Assembly: GCA_030015575.1 (NCBI GenBank)
Contig: JASDDO010000019.1
Span: 509,798,986 to 509,862,985, forward strand
From: Agapanthus africanus
Lineage: Eukaryota > Streptophyta > Magnoliopsida > Asparagales > Amaryllidaceae
Reading direction: 5' to 3'
Length of the DNA: 64,000 bases
Shown: in pieces, positions 1 through 8,495 of the stretch
Layout of the letters: each line of letters starts with the position of its first letter
Numbering within the stretch: position 1 is the stretch's first letter
Made by a program: the position numbers and the translations under genes
Notes under the pieces: model-generated
The model's database searches: none
What the model saw: only the letters and a program-made list of their open reading frames with translations
What the model was told of the DNA's origin: nothing

Positions 1-2
1 CT

Positions 3-607
3 CAGAGATACTATGGTTTTCTCATTGATGGTGGAAGCGAGGATTGCATCATGGAGGATGATGACCCAACTAGCTTCGAGCAGGCCATCACGAGTAGGGA
101 CTCAGTGAAATGGCCGGATGCAATACGGTCCGAGATGGAATCCATGTACACCAACAAAGTATGGACTTTGGAAATTGTTCCTGAAGGGGTAAAACCCATT
201 GGGAGCAAATGGATCTTCAAGAAAAAACTTGGTGTAGATGGGAAAGTGGAGACTTTCAAAGCTAGACTTGTTGCAAAGGGTTTTCGTCAAAGACCAGGTG
301 TGGACTATGACGAAACCTTTTCTCCAGTGGCTATGCTTAAATCCATCCGGATCATGCTTGCCATCGCTGCATATCATGATTACGAAATCTGGCAAATGGA
401 TGTGAAGACCGCCTTTCTAAATGGTGATTTAGAAGAGTGCGTGTACATGACTCAGCCAGAGGGCTTCGTTGATAGTGGGAGCAGCAGGAAGGTGTGCAAG
501 CTGCTTAAATCCATTTATGGATTAAAGCAAGCATCGCGGAGTTGGAACATCTGCTTTGACGTCGTTATCAAAGAGTTTGATTTCGTCAAAAACGTAGATG
601 AACCTTG
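3..607 (+). CDS. A1 pol, part 1: integrase-RT linker and N-terminal reverse transcriptase (interrupted)
   Basis: Open from the window edge. It shows the copia RT family (RVT_2) signature: WPDAIRSEMESMY, then KWIFKKKLGVDG, KARLVAKGFRQRPGVDYDET, FSPVA, and QMDVKTAFLNGDLEE with the first catalytic aspartate at about residue 133 of the visible frame, then YGLKQASRSW. RT copies the element RNA into DNA in cytoplasmic particles. The frame is cut after the codons for DEPC by the LTR of element B. The codons after 607 are LTR sequence that stays open for a few residues by chance. The missing half starts at 10710 in the same phase. No true start codon is visible, because this is the middle of a polyprotein. 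Confidence 0.93.
603..607. repeat. Target site duplication of element B, CCTTG
   Basis: CCTTG at 603-607 is repeated at 10710-10714 directly outside the TG...CA ends of element B. Five bases is the usual copia target duplication, and it shows that B is a complete, undisturbed insertion. Confidence 0.97.
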
Positions 608-2821
608 TGTTGGAGATAGTGCCCTCAGAGTCAATTATTGGATCACAGGCACGTGATTGCAATGATTGAGGGAGGACCTATCCCGGTAGGACAGTCTTAC
701 TCGAGATGATAGTATGCTATCTGGTTTATCTTTATCATCGTGTACTGCTTTAGGTGACCTGACATGTCGCTATTACACGTTGATAGAGCCCATAGGATTC
801 TCGCTTGACGGCCAGCAATATGATGGCGATCATATACGTGGGAGCTGGTAGTCTATAAGCACATCCTTAAAAGGTCCCTAGTCGTAGGAGTTTCGAGACA
901 GGGCATCGATACTCCATTAGTAGACTAGTGTATACAGTCGAGACCCCGACGAGGGGCGGTGGCCGGTCTCACAAGCCACTGGTGTCAGTTGGTTCACCTA
1001 AGATGTATACAGGTGCTCATTGGGTTATGAGTACACCGGACAGGACTCGCCGGGAACCTGCTAGTTGGTCTTATACCAGATGTCAGATAGCTGTTCCCAG
1101 GTGACATGTGTACAGGTTAGTTCATCGACCTGAGGATCGTCATTTGCCTCGTGTGAGTTCCCACTGTGCTTTGATTACTACCCTACCACGGCTCAAAGGA
1201 GTCGTGCAAACAGGTTTTAGTTGGGTGCAGTCCCGAGCCACATGGAGGCAGTGAGCGGATCTGCAGGGGTTCGTCTCTCCCGGTATTGGGGGTGAGGTCG
1301 CGCTGTGTCTAGGAGAGCCATTACGCAAAGCCCTCGGCCGAGGCAGGAGATTTACTGGTAGGTATTCCAGTAGTATCTCAGGGCGTTCTGGGCTACGCTC
1401 CGACACGACTTGTACCGCTTTTGGGGGTCTGACTTTTACCAACCCCCTAGGCCCGCCATGCGATACTCATAGACGAACGGACCGGACTGTACGGATATTG
1501 TCACTGACAGGCTCAGTAGGGTGTCGGGGTGAGCTTCCTCATCGACGTCCCTTTTGGTCAATAGCTGGTGGCCCGTCACGTATTGGCTTATACCTCTGAC
1601 ATGCCAGTGGTTAAATCCACAGCCATAGTATTGACGAGTCTTTAGAGTCCACCACATTTTCAGTTACTCAGCTTTCGGGCGAAACGCTGTAGAGGCCGTA
1701 TGGAGATATGGCAGGGTCCGATCAGATACGTGCGGTATTGCACGGATCAGGATCGGACAGTTTTGTACTAGTGGCCGTATAGTTATATGGCAGGGTTCGA
1801 TCAGATACGTGCGGTATTGCACGGATCAGGATCGAACGGATTTTACTAGCCGGCTTTGGTTTAAGCCGGTACTAGTTTAGTACAGTGTAGATTTTGTCTC
1901 ATTGCATTTGTATCCGGTCGGAATACAGATGCGGGTGTGTATGCACAGTGTCGGGGTTTTCCTGTAATTTATTACGGGACCAGTTTTCTGGAGTTGCCAG
2001 TTTGCATTCCGTTCCGGCCGGTTTTCCTTTGTTCTTTCCCGGCCGGACTTTTCTGATGGAGGGGGTAATTTGCAGTTTTGCAAATTACACTTTGTGGGGG
2101 GGTTTCTTGCATAAAGTTTGATTATGATAGATTTCATATCTTTCAACCTTGACTTGCTTTTTAAAGTGAAGTGAAAGGTTATGGAGCAAATAGTGTTTTA
2201 AGCATGGTTGATGTTTAGGATGTGGTCACCTCCTCTCTTGCTCCTACACTCACCTCCCTTTTGCAATATGTTTCTTTCCTCCTCCATTCTCATTCTAACT
2301 TGAAGATGATAAGTTTTTTCAAGAGAAGAAGAAGAAGAGAGTTTTCCTTCTTGAGAGTTTCATTCTTCTTGATCTCATTTCCATGCTAGAAAAATGCAAG
2401 CACCATTTTTCTAGTCTTGATTCCTCCATCTATGGCAACCAACCCCAAAGTGAGACAACCATCTTCTACACTGCATTCTACAGCAATTCTTGAGCATGTC
2501 GAGTTGCCGGCTTCATGCTCGAGTTGCCTCGGTATTGAGGCGGGAGCCCGTAAAAGACGAAGGCGATGTGGTGCCCTTTCCGGCGAGGAGGCGACGATAC
2601 GGAGACTACACTTTCCGCGGGAGATCGGGGCGATGATGAGAAGACCGGAGGACTCGGATCTCATGGTATACTTCTCACCCTATCTCTTGATTGCTAGCAT
2701 TAGGTTAATGGTAAACGATCCGGGTAATTGTCCGCGGTAGCGCCGGTTTCCGAGCAAGGAAAATTTTTGATTCCGCATTTTGGCCTCGAGTAAGAGGCCG
2801 GGGCGCTGCCGTGGCGCAACA
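608..2821 (+). repeat. B 5' LTR (2214 bp)
   Basis: Starts TGTTGGAGATAG and ends GGCGCAACA, directly followed by the primer site. It contains a tandem pair of about 79-bp units (1694-1850), each with a hairpin whose arms differ in a compensating way. Several 70-107-codon open frames occur in it on both strands. They are identical in the other LTR simply because the LTRs are near identical, and I do not regard them as genes. Confidence 0.96.
1716..1837 (+). repeat. Tandem hairpin pair in B LTR
   Basis: Unit 1 has GTCCGATC (1716-1723) pairing with GATCGGAC (1751-1758). Unit 2 has GTTCGATC (1795-1802) pairing with GATCGAAC (1830-1837). A C-G pair in one is a T-A pair in the other, so both stems stay perfect. 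Both have an inner GTGC/GCAC pairing. The same pair lies in the 3' LTR at 9604-9725. Confidence 0.7.
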
Positions 2822-2834
2822 TGGTATCAGAGCC
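2822..2834 (+). promoter_or_regulatory. B primer binding site (initiator Met tRNA)
   Basis: TGGTATCAGAGCC directly follows the LTR terminal CA. It complements the 3' end of plant initiator methionine tRNA, the usual primer of Angela-type copia elements. Confidence 0.95.
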
Positions 2835-3034
2835 ACGCCATTAACCTGATCTAGCTTGTTCTAATGCGTTTTACTTATCCGATCGACCAAAATCTCAAAA
2901 ACCGTATTTTAGTTCACATCAGTTTCTGTTGAAATTTTTTGGTGTCTAAAAATTTTTCAGGTGGTCTCAGAAAGATGTGCAGGGTGTTCTAAGAACTCTG
3001 GAAAAAAACGACAAAGTGAACCCTTACTTGGAGC

Positions 3035-3075
3035 GCGGAAGCGCGGCAATACCCCCCTTTCTGCCGCGCTTCCGC
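3035..3075 (+). other. GC-rich perfect hairpin in B leader
   Basis: GCGGAAGCGCGGCA (3035-3048) is followed after 13 bases by its exact reverse complement (3062-3075). It sits 213 bases downstream of the primer site. A2 and A3 have different but equally stable hairpins at nearly the same distance. Confidence 0.8.
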
Positions 3076-4046
3076 CGCACTATGGTGGGCCCACTTGGTC
3101 ATTTTTCTTCAGTTGTCTTATGGGCTGAAAATAGGGCTTTTGGGATATTAAAATTGGGCCAGTTATTTCTGTGAGTGCTACAGTTTTCTTTTGGGGCCCG
3201 CTTGTTAATTATTTGATCGATCGGATATTTTAAACACATTATTTCACAGTATTTACATTATATCTGCGACCGTGAATGTCACTCGATCGGTAAATCCGGT
3301 CTAACTGCTATAGCCCGGTTAGACGGATTTGCGAACGTGATTTTCACGTTGATGTTCTATGTTTATGCTGTGTTGTTGCGGATCGGTCGTGGGGGATAGC
3401 CTGGATGCAATGCTAGTACAGCTTTGTTGTATTATGTACATTTGATATTGCGGGGCGAGCGTCCGACATGTGGACTGCCGTCACTGCCGTTTGTATTATT
3501 CTTTTGGGGCACGACCTGGTTGCGGTCGATGTACCCGGTGTATGTATATTTTACATTCTGTACTAGGGTTGCCCCGCGGTGGGGTGCACGGATAGCCGGG
3601 TTCTGGAGGGCAACGGGCCCGCATCTCAGGGCATTGAGACGGAGGGGGCTTCAGTCCAGGATTGGCGGGCTATTCGCCGCACTCGTAGGGGGTACAGGTT
3701 GACCCAGGAGGGCTGCCCAAGTTACCGGATTCCGTGAAGTGCTGGGTGGTCCATTCACGGTGCTGAAGGGGGCTGCCTCGCTTCAGGTTTTGGCGGGTGA
3801 CTTGCCGCGCCCGTAGGGGTCTAGGATTCTCATTGCACAGGCTATCCACACGACCAGGGGAACGTCGGGTTTCAGCAGCGGCTCTGTGAAACCCGGGGCT
3901 TCCAGATATCTGTATTGTTCTGTGATGCTGTACATTTCTGTGATGTTGTATTTTATTCACGCCTTGAGCGAAATACTATATATTGGTATATATATTAGTA
4001 GATGTTGTATATGTTTTTCATCCGCGCTAGTCCAGTCCCCGCTCTG

Positions 4047-4069
4047 CCGTTAGTTAGCTAACCTAACGG
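4047..4069 (+). other. CCGTTAG/CTAACGG hairpin in B leader
   Basis: A 7-bp perfect inverted repeat with a 9-base loop. The same arms occur in A2 (46429-46451) and A3 (51170-51192) at the same place in the leader. Confidence 0.65.
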
Positions 4070-4246
4070 GTGATGACGGGACCCAGTGGCGAATGCGGAT
4101 GGCATATACGTACGTCAGTATATTTTCGTTCTTTGTGGTGTGATCAATTGATGGGACTGCATTGATTCGGATCAATGCAAGTTTAAACAAACCTATTCTG
4201 ATGTTGTTGGAACATTTTTCAAAAAGCTGTTATTGCAAGGACGTTC

Positions 4247-4477
4247 GCTTTTGTTTTGCATCGTGGTATTCATTTGGAATATCCTGCTCCTCAGTCGACG
4301 AGGCAAGGGCCGAGATCCCTTCACCGGGAGTGACCCCTTGGACAGAAGTTTGCGTCAGGGCATTAACTTCACTATAGCCGATTACTTTTGCTTTGCATCG
4401 TGGTATTCAGTTGGAATATCCTGCACCTCATTCTACGGGGAAAGAGCCGAGATCCCTTCACCGGGAGTGACCTCTTT
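4247..4477 (+). other. Duplicated multi-hairpin RNA block, B
   Basis: Two copies of a block of about 95 nt. Each has a hairpin around GGTATTC...GAATATCC, a CCTC...GAGG hairpin (4289-4303; 4426-4440 with a G-U pair), and an outer stem CAAGGG (4304-4309)/CCCTTG (4335-4340) or AAAGAG (4441-4446)/CTCTTT (4472-4477). The outer stem encloses TCCC TTCACC GGGA. A2 and A3 have the same duplication with changed but still complementary arms. Confidence 0.75.
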
Positions 4478-4618
4478 AGTAAAGGTTTTCGTCACTATAT
4501 TTTTATAAAAGGCTATGCAGTTCCTTCAACGATATCAAGTTCATTACGTTAAAGGTTTTTCGCCAAAAACCATTCGTAGCCCTCCGTCATTTCTCACAGG
4601 TATTATTTGGTATTCGTG

Positions 4619-4829
4619 CTGCGTTTGTTGACCTAGTCAAGACGTAGTGTTCGGTAGCTAAGTGGTACTTGTTTGTTGCATAAGTGGGATTGGTTAAGAC
4701 AGTCGTGCGGCCTTGTTGACCTAGTCAAGGGCACGTACGGGTGGGTTTAATGCAATCCAGAATAATGACGGGTTGAACTTGACTGGCGGTTTATGGTTTG
4801 TTGACCTAGTCAAGGTCATAAACCGCTTG
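4619..4829 (+). other. Three hairpins with TTGACCTAGTCAA loops, B leader
   Basis: The 13-base palindrome TTGACCTAGTCAA occurs three times, each inside a different outer stem. The stems are CTGCG/CGTAG (4619-4623/4643-4647), CGTGC/GCACG (4704-4708/4731-4735) and GCGGTTTATG/CATAAACCGC (4786-4795/4817-4826). The third pairing extends over 13 positions with one mismatch. TTGACC is also the plant W-box core, so a DNA-level role is possible. Confidence 0.75.
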
Positions 4830-5240
4830 GGGTAAAAACCACATCGGGAGTTTCAAAAGAACTGAAACTTGCCAGGCATGCGCATACCTTCTGGAGTGTG
4901 GTGACGTGAGTGGATTCCGTCACGTTATCATGCGGTGATAGTTGGATCCCGATTCCCACTGATGAGTTAGTTTACTCCTCGGGTGATCCCGACTAATTCT
5001 TCTTTCAGGTTTGGAGGAGAATTTGAGGTACAGTGGGAGGTTTCCTGATTAGATAAATTGGTAACCATTCTGATCTAGGTTAGAGTGCACGCTGAGTGTT
5101 TCTTTTCTCTCTCTCTGGCAGCGACCATTGACCCGACCCTGGACTATGACTCAGTGACCAAGTTGACCGAACCTTCTTAACACAGGCTTTTGGATTGTCA
5201 GAGTTGCAAACCTCATTGCCACTCCTACTTTTACCCTTTT

Positions 5241-5975
5241 CTCCAGGACACCCCGTATTACTACGAACGTCCACTTCCATTGGACAAAACCATCGTATGG
5301 TTAGATACGAACTCGAAGGACTTCGAGGATGGTTTCTGGTTCTGGAGAAAACGAATAGGATTATTCAGTTGTCTTTTCTTTTCACCTTCTCTCGTTGCGA
5401 GTACTCCTTGGTTTAGGAGTAGTACACCTATTACGTAAATTGGGTAGTCTTCTTCCAAACCATAGGCTGGTGCCGACCGGTAGGGAATGAAGAAAACCAG
5501 TTAACCTAAACGGTGTACAGAAGGTATTAAGTTCAGACAAAGCAAGGGATTAGTAAGAGGGCAAAGTAAATTGCGACTGATATTCACGACCAAACCAAGT
5601 ATTTCTTCGCCAATCCTAAATCACCTTTGTGTTTCTCCAGGACACTCCGTATCACTACGAAGATCCCATTTTATTGGATACTCCATCGTATGGTTATATA
5701 CGAACTCGAAAGGAACTAGTTCCAGTTCGGGGATGGATTCTGGTTCAGGAGAAATAGGAATAAAGTACATTCAGGTGTCTTTTATCTTCACCTTCTCTCG
5801 CATTGCGAGTGTTCCTAGGATTAGGACAGTACACCCTTTATGCCTTTTGGATAGTCTTCTTCCAAACCATAGGCTGGTGCCGAACGGTAGGGAAGGAAGA
5901 AAACCATTTGGCCTAAAGGGGTGTACAGAAGGTAATGACTAAAGACACAGAAAGGGATTTAGAAAGATGGCAAGG
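5241..5975 (+). repeat. Direct duplication of about 340 bp, B interior
   Basis: The segment starting CTCCAGGACAC at 5241 recurs from 5635, about 394 bases later. Shared landmarks include CGAACTCGAA, TCTTCTTCCAAACCATAGGC and GGTGTACAGAAGGTA. The copies are perhaps 75-80 percent alike with small indels, so the duplication is older than the insertion of B. It lies where gag would be expected, but I recognise no Gag motif (no CCHC zinc knuckle) in any frame. Confidence 0.7.
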
Positions 5976-6089
5976 AATTATACGGTTACAGTTGTGAATC
6001 TGGATAATGGTAGAGGCATTACTAGGAATACCAGTATACCCCACAGAAACATTTCAATGTTTCAGTTTCACCGTGTACTGTTAATGGAA

Positions 6090-8390
6090 AACTGATTTCC
6101 CAGTTAGACACTTGCTCCAGGGTATGTATTTACCAGGTATGATTCTCACATCTGTATGGTTTTACAGATGCTGAGTGGGAGTAAGTTATTGGGAATAGGG
6201 TGATCATCCTCATTATATCGGGATTCGTTGTAATCGGTGATATTTGAGGAAGCCACCTGGGTTGTTTGCCGGTCGGCAGATATTTGGTTTTGAATATCCG
6301 CTGTTATGCACCAATTTCAAATTGATATATCTGTACGTCTATTTTCATAGAGTGAGATATACCTTTTGATATTATGTCGATGACATTTACCTATATCAGT
6401 GGATGGTTAGGTAAGGAGCATTAAACAGCGGTGTAATTCTTCTTAACCATAAGTACAGTTTTCAACCTACGACACACAGTGAAAGAGTTGTTAGACTCAG
6501 CGGACTTATACAGAGTATTGTATGTTGTCCAGTGTCCATTAGGACAGAGGGGTTGGTCCTCATACTATATTCTGTTTACTTTTAACTTCTCCAGTTCTTA
6601 GACATGTGCTTCGTGGAAACACAAGGTCTGAGTTTTGAGGAGTTATTGGTATAAGAATAGAGTAGAGAACCAGGTATTGCAAGTATCGGGATTCTTCAAG
6701 GTGATCGAAGATGTAGATACTTGTGTATGGTATTCAGTTGATAGTAATGAGAACTTGCTTCTCTTTCAGGTTACTCATAATTGGAAGCATTCCTAAGTTG
6801 AGTAACGCTGATCGGCCTCCTTCCATTTAGTTGACATGCACTGGAGACAGCTGCATGATTTGAATCTGGTTCAATTAAATCAGTGCCTCTGGTTCTATAT
6901 TGGATATAGAACAGTTCATATCTTAACGATGTTAAGGTACGGGGAGTTGTCCGGCTTATGCTTAAAACCAGACTCCGGATAACTCAAGGCACGTTTCTGT
7001 AATGGCTGTTTGTGGGTTGACCCAGGCTATGACGAGGGTTGACTTTCTACCATCTGGCAGATCAATAGAAATATTGTTCTAGACTCGCCACTGTTTTATT
7101 AAAAATGGATTTTTTCAAAAACAGAAGTGGGAGTATGGTAGAACTGGAAGTGATTCCAGAACCACAAACGATTACTGAAGATTTGATAAGGAACCTAAAG
7201 ATTCAATCTGATTTGACATTCCATTGGCCACTCCGCAGATAAGGTGGGTAACTTCAGGCACCCGAGAGGTACTCCGGTAGCCTCAAGGACGGTGACAGGG
7301 AAGTTCTTGTTTACCCACACTTGCCATTGTTGTTGTTCCAGGCTGCGAGACCCGGCAGGAGGATGAGTATAGCGTCGTTCTAAACTAGCTTTAGAAGTGC
7401 ACGTCTATATGACTCTGGCAGAGGGTTGTCGTAGTCAGTGGGAGCAGCGGAAGCATTGGTGGACTTTGTGCTTATGTATATTTATAGACTAAAGCAGATA
7501 TAGCGGAGTAAGATCATCTGTTTCTGATGTGACAGTCATGGGTTTGACGTCATCAGAATAGGGGATGGATCTGTTGAGAAGGTAGTAGGAAGTGATATTC
7601 CTATACTACGATCAGTCATACTTTGGTCGTCACTCAGTGTTTTTCCTCCACATGGGATTTGGATATTATATCTGACATACTGGTTACTAGATCTATGGTT
7701 TTAGATCTAGATTTGGGTGGTTTCCCAATCTGGGTACCTTGACAGCGTTCTATGAGTATTTAGAATGGACGACTCCTGGCACGGTAGTACACCTGCAGGT
7801 AATGGAGTCACCCTCTCTAAAGGTGTCTTACAGACTAAAGGGGAGAGGGATACGCATGATTGACAGATCACTTGCTTAGGCAATTGAGTCAATCATGAGA
7901 TGTCAAGTACCACACCAGATGTTGTTCTTGCAGCAGGTGCAATAAGTTGATATTGATCCAATCCTGGAGGAACAGTCGGAAGCAGTTTTAGAACATAAGT
8001 GAATGTTCTAGGGATATGATAACGGCTGCCTCCTTTAGGAGACGGTTATCACTTCAGGCTTCCAAGGTGACATGGATGACAAGGAGGTTGTCAGAGTTAT
8101 AGTTCTCCTTCTGACGAGGGACAGTATTTTGGACAGGTGGTCCAAGGCAATACTGAGGGAGGCTTGGCGCAGGATACTGATTAAGTTCAGTTGATGATAC
8201 AGTCTAAGAAGTTTGGATTTGGAGTTCATTTATGAACTAGGTCCCATCAGACATCCAGACATTCCAAGACAGGTATTGCTCATTTCGGGAGATGGCTTTC
8301 TCCGCGAACTTGAGATATAGAGAGACATAGAAAGAAACATCACAGCGGATCCACTCACTGAGGCTATTCCTCGAACGCAATAGTTTCACA
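6090..8390 (+). pseudogene. B pol remnant (protease, integrase, RT, RNase H), many stops
   Basis: Nucleotide similarity to A1 and A3 pol can be followed through numerous stops and frameshifts. A protease trace around TTAGACACTTGCTCC is near 6105. Integrase-like sequence runs at about 6470-6980, including GAAAGAGTTGTTAGACTC, matched in A3 near 53170. RT traces lie at 7430-7700 (AGTGGGAGCAGCGGAAG corresponds to the DSGSSRK stretch of A1). The RNase H C-terminus is near 8345 (GCGGATCCACTCACTGA). No frame exceeds about 65 codons in the RT part. The protein is certainly non-functional. Confidence 0.8.
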
Positions 8391-8480
8391 AACGAGTTTT
8401 GTGAGACTGACTAGTAGAGGAGTTGGGTGTTCGGTATCACACGGGCTGTGAGTATGCGACATCGCAATAATTAGCCTTGA

Positions 8481-8495
8481 GTGCAAGTGGGAGAT
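8481..8495 (+). promoter_or_regulatory. B polypurine tract
   Basis: GTGCAAGTGGGAGAT directly precedes the 3' LTR. It is the plus-strand primer and the same motif precedes the A1 and A3 3' LTRs. Confidence 0.88.

Larger units (their letters stand above)
2835..5121 (+). other. B untranslated leader with structured RNA elements
   Basis: About 2.3 kb without a credible coding frame. It holds a GC-rich hairpin (3035-3075), a CCGTTAG/CTAACGG hairpin (4047-4069), a duplicated multi-hairpin block (4247-4477) and three palindrome-loop hairpins (4619-4829). It ends at a pyrimidine-rich tract plus CAG (5097-5121) that looks like a 3' splice site. The parts from about 4020 on align with the leaders of A2 and A3. 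The first 1.1 kb is more diverged. Confidence 0.75.

Noticed and set aside
1140-2740. Open frames of 70-107 codons repeated exactly at 9028-10628
   Set aside because: They lie inside the two near-identical B LTRs on both strands. Conservation follows from the recent insertion.
4628-4813. W-box palindromes (TTGACC/GGTCAA) as WRKY binding sites
   Set aside because: Possible, but the A elements change TTGACC to TTGGCC in several copies while keeping base pairing. This favours RNA structure over a DNA motif.
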